A DNA stretch of 64,000 nt from JAYYZW01 sp965217605 (lineage in GTDB: Bacteria; Pseudomonadota; Gammaproteobacteria; Ga0077536), in NCBI GenBank assembly GCA_965217605.1, contig CBDCJB010000007.1:124001-188000 (forward strand), read 5' to 3'. Shown piece after piece: positions 52,662 through 61,710 of this stretch. The position numbers were made by a program, and so were the translations under genes. Position 1 is the first letter of the stretch, and each line of letters begins with the position of its first letter. The notes beneath the pieces are model-generated. The model saw nothing but the letters and a program-made list of their open reading frames with translations. It was not told where the DNA came from and searched no databases.

Positions 52662-53027
52662 CTACGCGCCAAATCCGGCTTGATCTTGATCGGACTCGGT
52701 GTCTGCTTCGTTATCGCGGGCGGGCTTGATTTCTCGTGCTTCGGCCGCGCCCGTATTGACGCGTTCGCGCAATTCCTTGCCCGGTTTGAAATGCGGCACG
52801 TATTTAGCCGGCAGCGACACGGGGTCGCCTGATTTCGGGTTGCGGCCGACGCGCGGAGGCCGGTAATGCAGCGAGAAACTGCCAAAGCCTCTGATTTCGA
52901 TTCTCTCACCTGAAGCCAGGGTTTGACCCATGTGTTCCAGCATCGTCTTAACGGCGAGTTCAACGTCGCGATAGCCGAGTTGAGACTGCTTTTTCACTAG
53001 CGATTCGATGAGTTCAGACTTCGTCAT
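52662..53027 (-). CDS. ihfB: Integration host factor beta subunit
   Basis: A 121-residue IHF beta subunit. MTKSELIESLVKK starts the fold, ERIEIRGFGSFSLHYRPPRV forms the beta-arm region, and GRNPKSGDPVSLPAKYVPHF carries the DNA-intercalating Pro. The tail (NEADTESDQDQAGFG) is longer than in E. coli and acidic. It follows rpsA in the conserved order. Confidence 0.95.
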   Translation of the reverse strand: MTKSELIESLVKKQSQLGYRDVELAVKTMLEHMGQTLASGERIEIRGFGSFSLHYRPPRVGRNPKSGDPVSLPAKYVPHFKPGKELRERVNTGAAEAREIKPARDNEADTESDQDQAGFGA

Positions 53028-53075
53028 GCTTCTTCTCGACAAGCTTTGGGCGAATGTTCGGGCATGGATTCAGCC

Positions 53076-53237
53076 AGTGCCCTGTCTCGTGAAAAAGTTT
53101 TAGTAAGTCGCGACGGATTTTTCGTTGCTGGCAAGGCGCGACGACGCCGTGTAGCGGGCTCTACACAAGGAGGAGCAACACCGCCAGCGGCGAAAAAGGC
53201 CAGCGAATTATGAAAGTTTTTCACGGGACAGGGCACT
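53076..53237. repeat. 162-bp fold-back repeat between rpsA and ihfB
   Basis: The ends, 53076-53100 and 53213-53237, are inverted copies matching at 23 of 25 positions (AGTGCCCTGTCTCGTGAAAA on the left). The inner arms match too (TTTTCGTTGCTGGC and GCCAGCGGCGAAAA). The centre is GTGTAG/CTACAC (53149-53166) around a 6-base loop. The whole element could form a long imperfect hairpin. It starts 6 bp beyond the rpsA stop and may act as a terminator, attenuator or mobile MITE-like unit. Confidence 0.75.
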
Positions 53238-53243
53238 ACGGCG

Positions 53244-54914
53244 TTACTTGGAATCGAGCTGCTCTTTGAGCAAATCGCCGAGTGTCGTTCGGGTCGATTC
53301 TTTTTCGGTACCGTACTCTTCCAGGGCCGCCGCTTCCTCTTCGCTCTCCATGGCCCTAACCGATAGATTAACGACGCGGCGTTTGCGATCGACGCCGACG
53401 ACCAGCGCTTCGAGATCCTCACCTTCCTTGATCACCTTGCGTGCATCGTCGACGGGTTCGATGGATAACTCCGAAGCCCGGATCGTACCTTCCACGCCTT
53501 CGGTGAGCTCGATGGTGGCCGATTTGACGTCGACCTCCAGGATCTTGCCGGTAACGCGGGTGCCTTTGGCATGTTGCGCGAGGAACATCGAAAACGGATC
53601 CTGAGCCAATTGCTTGACGCCGAGCGAAATGCGTTCGCGCTCCGCATCCACCGCCAGCACGACGGTCTCGAGTTCATCGCCCTTTTTATAGTTACGCACC
53701 ACTTCCTCGCCCGGCAGATCCCATGACAGGTCCGAGAGGTGCACCAGACCGTCAATACCGCCGTCGAGGCCGATGAAAATCCCAAAATCGGTGATCGACT
53801 TGATCGTGCCGACAACGTGATCGCTCTTGTTGTGCGTTGCAGCGAACTCCTCCCAGGGGTTCGAGCGGCACTGTTTCATACCGAGCGAAATGCGACGCCG
53901 CTCCTCATCGATATCCAGCACCATCACCTCGACGTCCTCGCCCAGGTGGACCACTTTGGAGGGATGCACGTTCTTGTTGGTCCAATCCATTTCGGAGACG
54001 TGGACCAGACCTTCGACGCCTTCTTCGATCTCGACGAAACAACCGTAGTCGGCAATATTCGACACTTTGCCGAACAGTCGGGAATGTTCAGGATAGCGGC
54101 GCGCGATATCGACCCAGGGATCGTCGCCGAGCTGTTTGAGACCCAGCGATACACGCTGGCGATCGCGATCGAACTTCAATACCTTGACTTCGATTTCGTC
54201 GCCGATGTTGACGACCTCGGACGGGTGTTTGACGCGCCGCCAGGCCATGTCGGTGATATGTAGCAGACCGTCGATGCCACCGAGGTCGATGAACGCGCCG
54301 TAGTCGGTCAGATTCTTGACCAGACCCTTCATGACGGTGCCTTCCTCGAGGCTGTCGAGCAGCGCCTCGCGTTCCGCCGAATTCTCGCTTTCCACCACCG
54401 CGCGACGCGAAACGACGACATTATTGCGGCGCCGATCGACCTTGATGACTTTGAACTCGAGCGGCTTGCCTTCGAGGTAGCTGGTGTCACGCACGGGCCG
54501 CACATCGACGAGTGAACCCGGCAAAAAGGCGCGGATGGTGCTGATATCGACGGTAAAACCGCCCTTGACCTTGTCGCTGATGACGCCAGTGACCGTCGCG
54601 CTCTCTTCGCAGGCGCGTTCGAGCTCTTCCCAGGCCTTGGCGCGCTTGGCTTTTTCACGTGACAGGCGGGTTTCGCCATAGCCGTCCTCGACCGCGTCGA
54701 GCGCTACGTCGATCTCTTCGCCGACGATGACCTCGAACTCACCATCGGGATTGCGGAATTGCTCGGCGGGGATGACGCCTTCCGATTTCAGCCCGGCATT
54801 GACGACCACATAGTCGGGGCGGATTTCTACGACCGTGCCCTTGACGATGGTGCCCGGCCGCATCTTGGATTCGATCTGGCTCTGCTCGAATAGCTCTGCG
54901 AAACTCTCCGCCAT
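53244..54914 (-). CDS. rpsA: 30S ribosomal protein S1
   Basis: A 556-residue S1 with six S1-type OB folds, visible as repeated segments such as GAFIDLGGIDGLLHITDMAW and CFVEIEEGVEGLVHVSEMDW. It binds mRNA on the 30S subunit. The length matches E. coli S1 (557). It lies between cmk and the fold-back element. Confidence 0.98.
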   Translation of the reverse strand: MAESFAELFEQSQIESKMRPGTIVKGTVVEIRPDYVVVNAGLKSEGVIPAEQFRNPDGEFEVIVGEEIDVALDAVEDGYGETRLSREKAKRAKAWEELERACEESATVTGVISDKVKGGFTVDISTIRAFLPGSLVDVRPVRDTSYLEGKPLEFKVIKVDRRRNNVVVSRRAVVESENSAEREALLDSLEEGTVMKGLVKNLTDYGAFIDLGGIDGLLHITDMAWRRVKHPSEVVNIGDEIEVKVLKFDRDRQRVSLGLKQLGDDPWVDIARRYPEHSRLFGKVSNIADYGCFVEIEEGVEGLVHVSEMDWTNKNVHPSKVVHLGEDVEVMVLDIDEERRRISLGMKQCRSNPWEEFAATHNKSDHVVGTIKSITDFGIFIGLDGGIDGLVHLSDLSWDLPGEEVVRNYKKGDELETVVLAVDAERERISLGVKQLAQDPFSMFLAQHAKGTRVTGKILEVDVKSATIELTEGVEGTIRASELSIEPVDDARKVIKEGEDLEALVVGVDRKRRVVNLSVRAMESEEEAAALEEYGTEKESTRTTLGDLLKEQLDSK

Positions 54915-55037
54915 AGTATTTATTTATCGAATGCCCGGGGCCGCTGCCGTTTCATGAGGTGCGGGCTTTAGGCAGACGTTTTCTTCTCCTCGTCTTGTTG
55001 ATGGGCCATCCGGCGTGCCACGGCGCAATCGCGCTCA

Positions 55038-55718
55038 TCAGGCCAGACCAGTGTCGCGCACCAAACGCTTTACCTGGTCCCCCACCGCGGCAATGTCCAT
55101 GCGGGTTGTGTCGAGGATTACGGCGTCGGTTGCGGGCTTCAATGGGGATAGCTTGCGTTGTTCATCGCGCCGATCACGGTCGGCGATGTCCCCCAAAAGC
55201 TGCGCGAGATTAACACTCATTCCTTTTTGTTTCAACTGCTTATAGCGCCTGCGGGCCCTTTCTTCCGCGCTTGCCGTTAGGTAGATCTTCAAGTCCGCCT
55301 GAGGGAAAACCACCGTGCCCATATCGCGTCCGTCGGCCACCAGGCCCGGTGGCTGGCAAAACGCGCGCTGGCGCTCGAGCAGGGCGTCGCGCACCGGCGC
55401 CAGCGCCGCGACCTGTGATGCGGCCGCGCCGCATGACTCCGATCGCAACGCGTCGGTGACATCGGCGCCGTCCCACTGCACCCGCATTTCATCGGCGTCA
55501 TCGATGAATTGGACCGCAAGCCCGGCGGCCAGATCGGCCAACGCCCGGGCATCATCCAGCGTGACGCCACGGTCTGCGGCGCACAGTGCGACCAGCCGGT
55601 ACAACGCGCCGGAGTCCAACAGGTGCCACCCCAACCACTGTTTGACGAGCAGCGCTACCGTGCCTTTCCCTGTACCGCTGGGACCATCGATCGCCAACAC
55701 GGGCACAGGGGCCGTCAT
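55038..55718 (-). CDS. cmk: Cytidylate kinase
   Basis: A 226-residue CMP/dCMP kinase. The P-loop is GPSGTGKGTVA at residues 13-23, and VADGRDMGTVVFPQADLKI is the CMP-binding segment. It is 2 bp after aroA and precedes rpsA, as in other gammaproteobacteria. Confidence 0.97.
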   Translation of the reverse strand: MTAPVPVLAIDGPSGTGKGTVALLVKQWLGWHLLDSGALYRLVALCAADRGVTLDDARALADLAAGLAVQFIDDADEMRVQWDGADVTDALRSESCGAAASQVAALAPVRDALLERQRAFCQPPGLVADGRDMGTVVFPQADLKIYLTASAEERARRRYKQLKQKGMSVNLAQLLGDIADRDRRDEQRKLSPLKPATDAVILDTTRMDIAAVGDQVKRLVRDTGLA

Positions 55719-55720
55719 GT

Positions 55721-57025
55721 TTAGATCACGCGCAAACCTGCGTCGCGGGCCGCAGACAGAAAACCCGGATACGAGGTCGCGATCCCAGCCGCGTTGTCGA
55801 TCACGATGGGCGCCCGCGCACGTAGCGCGGCCACCGCAAAGGCCATTGCGATCCGGTGGTCGCCGTGCGCGTCGATCGCGCCGCCGGTCAACTCGCCGCC
55901 GTCGACGGCGATGCCGTCCGGATAGACTTTCACGGCAATACCGAGGCGCTGCAATCCGTCCGCCATCACGGCGATTCGATCGCTTTCCTTATGGCGCAGC
56001 TCCGCGGCACCGCGCAACACGGTGCGCCCGCGCGCGCAGGCAGCGGCGACGAGAACCGCCGGGAATTCGTCGATCGCCAGCGGGATCAAGGCCTCCGGGA
56101 TCTCGATACCGCGTAGCTCGGAGCCACGGATGGCGAGGTCAGCGACGGGCTCCGAACCGCGCGAACCGGCATTGTGGACCTCGATCCGCGCGCCCATGGC
56201 CCGCATGATATCGATAACCCCGGTGCGCGTCGGGTTGACCCCGACCGCGGGTATCGACACCTGGCTGTCGGCGGCGATCGCGGCGCCGATGATGAAGAAG
56301 GCAGCCGCGGACAGATCGGCGGGAACGGTGATATCGGCGGCCGACAAGCGTTGGCCGCCCTCGATCTCGATCCACCCCGATCCGGCGTCGAGGTCGACGC
56401 CGAACGCCTGCAGCATGCGTTCCGTGTGGTCCCGGGTTGGCGCCGGCTCGGACACCTTCGTCCTGCCGCGTGCAAACAAGCCGGCCAGCAATACGGCCGA
56501 CTTGACCTGCGCGCTCGCTACCGGCAGCGCATACTCGATTGCCTGCAAACGCTCGTCGGCGGTAATTACGAGCGGCGCGGTTCCGTCTGCGGACATCGCA
56601 AGCCGCGCGCCCATTTGTTCGAGCGGCTCGGCAATGCGCTGCATCGGCCGCTTACGCAGCGACGCGTCACCGGTCAGCGTCGCGTTGATGCGCGCGCCTG
56701 CGAGGATCCCCGACAGGAGCCGCATGGAGGTTCCCGAATTACCCAGGTCGAGCGGCGCGGTCGGTTCTTTCAAGCCATCGACCCCGACTCCATGAATCTG
56801 GAGCGCATCGTCGGCGCCGCAGTCGATACCGACACCGATACCGCGGCAGGCTTCGATCGTCGCCAACACATCGTCACTCATCAGGCAGTTCTGCACCGTG
56901 CACGGTCCATCGGCCAGCGCGCTCAACATGACGGCGCGGTGTGACACGGATTTGTCACCGGGCGGCGCAACCTTACCGGTCAGCCTGCCGCCAGCTTGCA
57001 CGGTAAAGCTATTTTTTGACGACAC
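55721..57025 (-). CDS. aroA: 3-phosphoshikimate 1-carboxyvinyltransferase (EPSP synthase)
   Basis: About 434 residues from GTG 57025 (VSSKNSFTVQAGG). It condenses shikimate-3-phosphate with PEP. GGRLTGKVAPPGDKSVSHRA opens the first domain, and LLSGILAGARINATLTGDAS and ELRHKESDRIAVMADGLQ are further signatures. The frame is open another 264 bp upstream, but that part is a shadow of tyrA. The start overlaps the tyrA end by 17 bp in a different frame; in Pseudomonas the two are fused. Confidence 0.95.
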   Translation of the reverse strand: MSSKNSFTVQAGGRLTGKVAPPGDKSVSHRAVMLSALADGPCTVQNCLMSDDVLATIEACRGIGVGIDCGADDALQIHGVGVDGLKEPTAPLDLGNSGTSMRLLSGILAGARINATLTGDASLRKRPMQRIAEPLEQMGARLAMSADGTAPLVITADERLQAIEYALPVASAQVKSAVLLAGLFARGRTKVSEPAPTRDHTERMLQAFGVDLDAGSGWIEIEGGQRLSAADITVPADLSAAAFFIIGAAIAADSQVSIPAVGVNPTRTGVIDIMRAMGARIEVHNAGSRGSEPVADLAIRGSELRGIEIPEALIPLAIDEFPAVLVAAACARGRTVLRGAAELRHKESDRIAVMADGLQRLGIAVKVYPDGIAVDGGELTGGAIDAHGDHRIAMAFAVAALRARAPIVIDNAAGIATSYPGFLSAARDAGLRVI

Positions 57026-57872
57026 GACGGTCGCGCACCGCCTTGGCGCTGGTAAAGACTTGCTCCAGGGCTTGCGCGTCACCGGCTTCGATGGCCAGCT
57101 TGAGTGCGTCGAAGCGCTGCGCAAACGATTCGCAGACGTGCAGCAGGGCGTCGCGATTGGCCAAGGTGATGTCGCGCCACATTTCGGGGTTGCTCGAGGC
57201 GATGCGCGTGAAGTCGCGAAACCCGCCCGCAGCGTAAGCGAAGATCTCGTCGGAATCGGCCGAACCCGCGAGCGTATCCACCAGCGCATACGCCAATAGA
57301 TGCGGTAGATGCGAGGTCGCGGCCAGCACTCGATCGTGATCGGCGACGTCCATCTCGACGACCGTGGCGCCCACGGTTTCCCACATCTTCGTCACCGCCT
57401 GCAGCGCTTTAGCACCGGTCTCCGGCAATGGCGTCAAGATCACTTTATGTCCGTTGAACAACTCGGCGAAGGACGCAGACGCGCCGCTTTGTTCGGTGCC
57501 CGCGATCGGATGGCCCGGTACGAAATTCTCACAGCGCTTACCCAGAATTTTGCGCGCCAGCGCGACCACGCTGGCTTTGGTGGAACCGACATCGGTCAGT
57601 ACGGTATTAGCCTCCAGGGTCTGACTGAGCGCTTCGAATACGGTGCCGGTCGCGCCCAGGGTGGCGCCGATCACGACCATGTCCGCACCCGCGACCGCCG
57701 CCCCCGGGTCGTCTGCAATGCGGTCGACGATCCCGAGTTCCAGGGCCTGATCCAAGTTGGCCCGGCTGCGTCCGAGCCCTACGATTTCCCCGACAGCTCG
57801 GGCTTCGCGTAGCGCGCGCGCCAGCGAGCCGCCGATCAAACCGACACCGATAATCACCAGTTTATCGATCAT
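57009..57872 (-). CDS. tyrA: Prephenate dehydrogenase (TyrA type)
   Basis: A 287-residue NAD(P)-dependent dehydrogenase starting at ATG 57872 (MIDKLVIIGVGLIGGSLARA). The Rossmann glycines (GVGLIGGS) and the catalytic region VPGHPIAGTEQSG are clear. SHLPHLLAYALVDTL is the C-terminal helix. It converts prephenate or arogenate on the tyrosine branch. Its end overlaps aroA by 17 bp. Confidence 0.93.
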   Translation of the reverse strand: MIDKLVIIGVGLIGGSLARALREARAVGEIVGLGRSRANLDQALELGIVDRIADDPGAAVAGADMVVIGATLGATGTVFEALSQTLEANTVLTDVGSTKASVVALARKILGKRCENFVPGHPIAGTEQSGASASFAELFNGHKVILTPLPETGAKALQAVTKMWETVGATVVEMDVADHDRVLAATSHLPHLLAYALVDTLAGSADSDEIFAYAAGGFRDFTRIASSNPEMWRDITLANRDALLHVCESFAQRFDALKLAIEAGDAQALEQVFTSAKAVRDRRVVKK

Positions 57873-57879
57873 GAGGCCG

Positions 57880-58965
57880 TCAAAGCATTGCGCGCGGGCA
57901 ACTCCCGAGCACTTTGAACAGGGCCGCCCGCGACTCGATCTCGGCGAGTGCTGGCGCGACATCGGCATCGTTACGATGCCCGAGCAGATCGACGAAGAAC
58001 AGATAATCCCAGTCGCCCGAACGCTTGGGGCGTGATTCGATGCGCGTCATATTGATACCGGCTGTAGCGAGCACGCTCAATATTGCGTGCAGGGCGCCCG
58101 GTTCGTTCGGCGTGCTGAACATCACCGACGTCACGTCGTCGCCCGTTGCTTGCGGCAACGCGTGCCCCAATAACGCGAAGCGCGTGGTGTTCTGCGGATG
58201 ATCCTCGATATTCGCCGCGCGAACCTCGAGATCGTAACGCTCCGCTGCTTGGGTCCCGGCGATAGCCGCGGCGCCCGCCTCGCGTTGGGCGCGCTGCGCG
58301 GCGGCCGCATTACTCCCGAGTCCGACGCGCTCGATGCCCGGTAAATGCCGGTCCAACCACCCACGGCATTGCGCCAACGCCTGCTCGTGGGCGTACACGC
58401 ACTGTACGTCTTCGAGCGCCGCTTCGCGGGTAAGCAATTGATGATGAACCGCGAGCACGATCTCGCCACAGATGGCCAAGGACGAATCGGTCAGGCAGTC
58501 GAGCGTTTGATTGACCCAGCCTTCGAGTGAATTTTCGACCGGCACGACGCCGTAATCGCTCGCGCGCGCTTCAACGTCGCGAAACACGTCACCGATACTG
58601 GGCATGGCCACCGGTTCCACCGCGCCGCCGAAGTGCTTGAGTACTGCGGCGTGGGTGAAGGTGCCTTCCGGCCCGAGATAAGCGATACGGAGTTTTTGCT
58701 CGAGCGATAAGCACACCGAAATGATCTCACGCACCACACGCCGGAGATCTTCGTCGGGCAAGGGACCGGCGTTGAGGTCGCTCAGACGCCGCAGGATCTG
58801 CGCTTCGCGATCGGGGCGGTAAAAGCGGGGATGCTCGTCGAGCGCGCGTTTGATCTCACCGATTTCGATGCCGAGCGCCGCGCGCTCGTTCAGCAGGCGC
58901 ACCAGTTCGTCATCGACGGCGTCAATCTTGGTTCGTAATTCGCTGATACGTTGGTCGGACGACAT
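57880..58965 (-). CDS. pheA: Bifunctional chorismate mutase/prephenate dehydratase
   Basis: A 361-residue P-protein. An AroQ mutase (about 1-90, LRTKIDAVDDELVRLLNERA) is followed by the prephenate dehydratase (about 95-270, LGPEGTFTHAAVLKHFG). The ACT domain carries the ESRP motif (IESRPKRSGDWDYLFFVDL) that binds phenylalanine. It starts 26 bp after gyrA. The serC gene often found between gyrA and pheA is absent here. Confidence 0.95.
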   Translation of the reverse strand: MSSDQRISELRTKIDAVDDELVRLLNERAALGIEIGEIKRALDEHPRFYRPDREAQILRRLSDLNAGPLPDEDLRRVVREIISVCLSLEQKLRIAYLGPEGTFTHAAVLKHFGGAVEPVAMPSIGDVFRDVEARASDYGVVPVENSLEGWVNQTLDCLTDSSLAICGEIVLAVHHQLLTREAALEDVQCVYAHEQALAQCRGWLDRHLPGIERVGLGSNAAAAQRAQREAGAAAIAGTQAAERYDLEVRAANIEDHPQNTTRFALLGHALPQATGDDVTSVMFSTPNEPGALHAILSVLATAGINMTRIESRPKRSGDWDYLFFVDLLGHRNDADVAPALAEIESRAALFKVLGSCPRAML

Positions 58966-58991
58966 GGTCGTTCCCGAAGCTTTCCTCGGAG

Positions 58992-61604
58992 CTAGTCGGA
59001 CTGGTTGTCGGCCTCCTCGGCCTTATCGTCGTTGGCATCGCCGTTACCGTGGCCGTTACCGTCGCCGTTGCCATTCAAATCCGCAATGGGTTCGACGCCG
59101 ACCAGTTGTTCGCCGTCTCCGAGTGAAATCAGGCGGATCCCCTGGGTATTACGGCCCAGCACCGATATCCCCGTAACCGGCGTACGCACCAGCGTGCCGC
59201 CGTTACTGATCAACATGATCTCGTCGTCGTCGGCGACCGACACCGCACCCACCGTAGAACCGTTGCGTTCGTTCGCTTGAATCGCAATGACGCCTTGGCC
59301 GCCGCGGCCCTTGACCGGGAAATCGCCGTATTCCGTCCGTTTACCGTAGCCCGTGGCCGTGGCAAACAGAATCGTGCCCTCACCCTCGATCGGGATCAAC
59401 GCGATGACTTCCTGTCCCGCAGCCAGTTTTATCCCACGAACACCGCGCGCCGTGCGCCCCATGGGCCGCACGTGGGTCTCCGAGAACCGCACGGCCTTGC
59501 CGCCTGAACTTACGAGCATGATGTCGTGCGCGCCCTGCGTGAGCGCAACGCCGACGAGCCGATCGTCGGCGACGAGATCGACGGCAATGATGCCGGATGT
59601 GCGCGGGCGCGAAAAATTGGCGAGCGAGGTCTTTTTAATGATTCCGCGCGCCGTGGCCATGACGACGAATAGATCGGGATCGAATTCCTTAATTGGCAGG
59701 ACCGCGGTGATCCGTTCCGCCTCTTCCAGAGGGAGCAGGTTTACCAGTGGCCGCCCGCGCGCGGTGCGGCCGGCCTGCGGTAATTCGTAGACCTTGAGCC
59801 AATAGACCTTGCCGTTATTCGAAAAGCACAACAAGGTGTCATGCGTGTTTGCGACGAACAATTTATCGACGAAATCCTCATCCTTGGTCGTGGTCGCGGT
59901 CTTGCCCTTACCGCCGCGCCGCTGCGAGCGATAGACTTCGATCGGCTGCGATTTCGCATAGCCGGCGTGCGACAGGGTGACGACGACGTCTTCTTCGGAG
60001 ATCAGGTCCTCGAGCGACAGGTGCTCTTCGGTCTCGACGATTTCCGTACGGCGCTCGTCGCCATAACGTTCGCGGACCTCGAGCAGCTCGTCGCGAATGA
60101 CCTGCATCAAGCGCTCCGGCCGTTGCAGGATGTCGAGCAGATCATCGATGCGCACGAGCACCTCTCGGTATTCGTCGAGGATCTTGTCCTGCTCGAGGGC
60201 CGTCAGGCGTTGCAGGCGGATATCGAGGATTTCTTTGGCTTGGCGTTCCGAAAGGCGATAGCCGTGCGTCTTCAAACCGAATTCTTCGGGCAAATTCTCT
60301 GGTCGTGAACGCTCAGCATCGGCGCGTTCCAGCATCACCGTCACGAGCCCGGGCTCCCATGCCTGGGCCATCAAGCCCTCGCGGGCTTCGGCGGGCGTCG
60401 GCGAGGCTTTGATCAAGGTGATGATGGGATCGATATTCGCGAGTGCGACCGCGAGTCCCTCGAGCACGTGCGCGCGGTCGCGCGCCTTGCGGAGCTCGAA
60501 CAGCGTTCTCCGCGTGACGACTTCGCGGCGGTGGCGCAGGAAGCAATCGAGCAAATCGCGCAAATTGAGCGTCTTCGGCTGACCGTCGACCAGGGCCACA
60601 GTGTTGATGCCGAACACCGACTGCATCTGCGTGTGGCGATACAGGTTGTTCAGCAGCACGTTTGCCAGTTCGCCGCGCTTGAGCTCGATGACGACGCGCA
60701 TGCCGTCCTTGTCGGACTCGTCGCGCAAGCCATCCTGGCGAATGCCCTCGATCTTTTTTTCCTTGACGAGCTCCGCGATCTTTTCGATCAACCGCGCCTT
60801 GTTGACCTGGTAGGGCAGCTCGGAGATGACGATCCTGGGCGCGTCCGTTTCCGCGTCTTCGATGGTCGTTTTTGCGCGCACGTAGATGCGCCCGCGACCC
60901 GTGCGGTAAGCCTCCCGGATCCCGGCCGAGCCATTGATCATCCCGGCGGTCGGGAAATCGGGGCCGGGGATGTATTGCATCAGGGCCTCGATATCGAGAT
61001 CGTTTTGATCGACCAGCGCGACACAGGCGTCGATCACTTCGCACAGGTTGTGGGGCGGGATGTTCGTCGCCATGCCGACGGCGATGCCACTGGAGCCGTT
61101 GACGAGGAGGTTCGGGATGCGCGACGGCAGAACGGTCGGTTCCTCTTCCTTACCGTCGTAATTCGGCGCGAAGTCGACCGTCTCCGCGTCGATATCGGTG
61201 AGCAGCTCGCTCGCGATCCGGTCGAGACGGCATTCGGTATAGCGCATCGCCGCGGGCGCGTCACCGTCGACCGAGCCGAAATTTCCCTGGCCGTCGATGA
61301 GAGTGTAGCGCAGTGAAAAATCCTGCGCCATGCGCACCAAGGTGTCGTAGATGGCGCTGTCGCCATGGGGGTGATATTTACCCATGACATCACCGACTAC
61401 GCGCGCGCATTTGACGTACGGCCGGTTCCAAATATTGTTCGCTTCCTGCATCGCGTAAAGCACCCGGCGGTGCACCGGTTTGAGCCCGTCGCGGGCGTCC
61501 GGAAGCGCCCGTCCGACGATCACGCTCATGGCGTAATCCATGTACGATTGGCGCATTTCGTCTTCGATGTTGACGGGTGATAATTGACGCGCGAAATCGG
61601 CCAT
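58992..61604 (-). CDS. gyrA: DNA gyrase subunit A
   Basis: About 870 residues from ATG 61604 (MADFARQLSPVNIEDEMRQS). The catalytic Tyr is in AAMRYTECRLDRIA, and the GyrA box QRRGGKG (in YRSQRRGGKGK) confirms gyrase rather than ParC. The quinolone-region Ser and Asp are wild type (GDSAIYDTLVRMAQ). The C-terminus ends in a Gly-Asn-Asp repeat (NGNGDGNGHGNGDANDD) encoded by a repetitive DNA tract. A TATAAT promoter lies upstream. Confidence 0.98.
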   Translation of the reverse strand: MADFARQLSPVNIEDEMRQSYMDYAMSVIVGRALPDARDGLKPVHRRVLYAMQEANNIWNRPYVKCARVVGDVMGKYHPHGDSAIYDTLVRMAQDFSLRYTLIDGQGNFGSVDGDAPAAMRYTECRLDRIASELLTDIDAETVDFAPNYDGKEEEPTVLPSRIPNLLVNGSSGIAVGMATNIPPHNLCEVIDACVALVDQNDLDIEALMQYIPGPDFPTAGMINGSAGIREAYRTGRGRIYVRAKTTIEDAETDAPRIVISELPYQVNKARLIEKIAELVKEKKIEGIRQDGLRDESDKDGMRVVIELKRGELANVLLNNLYRHTQMQSVFGINTVALVDGQPKTLNLRDLLDCFLRHRREVVTRRTLFELRKARDRAHVLEGLAVALANIDPIITLIKASPTPAEAREGLMAQAWEPGLVTVMLERADAERSRPENLPEEFGLKTHGYRLSERQAKEILDIRLQRLTALEQDKILDEYREVLVRIDDLLDILQRPERLMQVIRDELLEVRERYGDERRTEIVETEEHLSLEDLISEEDVVVTLSHAGYAKSQPIEVYRSQRRGGKGKTATTTKDEDFVDKLFVANTHDTLLCFSNNGKVYWLKVYELPQAGRTARGRPLVNLLPLEEAERITAVLPIKEFDPDLFVVMATARGIIKKTSLANFSRPRTSGIIAVDLVADDRLVGVALTQGAHDIMLVSSGGKAVRFSETHVRPMGRTARGVRGIKLAAGQEVIALIPIEGEGTILFATATGYGKRTEYGDFPVKGRGGQGVIAIQANERNGSTVGAVSVADDDEIMLISNGGTLVRTPVTGISVLGRNTQGIRLISLGDGEQLVGVEPIADLNGNGDGNGHGNGDANDDKAEEADNQSD

Positions 61605-61642
61605 CAGAAGCAAAATAACTTGTTGATTTTAAAGGAGTTAAA

Positions 61643-61668
61643 TCGACCCCCGGAAGGTCGACATTATA
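61643..61668 (-). promoter_or_regulatory. gyrA promoter -10 box and leader hairpin
   Basis: On the reverse strand a perfect TATAAT (61668-61663) is followed within 2 bases by TCGACC/GGTCGA inverted repeats (61661-61643). The transcript would start inside or next to the hairpin. The -35 region is weak, which suits a supercoiling-regulated gyrase promoter. Confidence 0.6.
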
Positions 61669-61710
61669 GCATGGCAGGGCCCGCCACTGCACGCTTTGGA
61701 CGGCTTGTTT

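Noticed and set aside
57026..57289. Upstream extension of the aroA frame
   Set aside because: The extra 88 codons are an arginine/serine-rich shadow of tyrA; the GTG at 57025 gives the normal EPSP synthase length.
59000..59080. Repeat units resembling a CRISPR array
   Set aside because: The repeats are in-frame Gly-Asn codons at the gyrA end, with no spacers and no cas genes.
60468..61316. 282-codon plus-strand open frame inside gyrA
   Set aside because: It is antisense to an intact gyrA with conserved catalytic motifs; GC-rich DNA commonly gives such frames.
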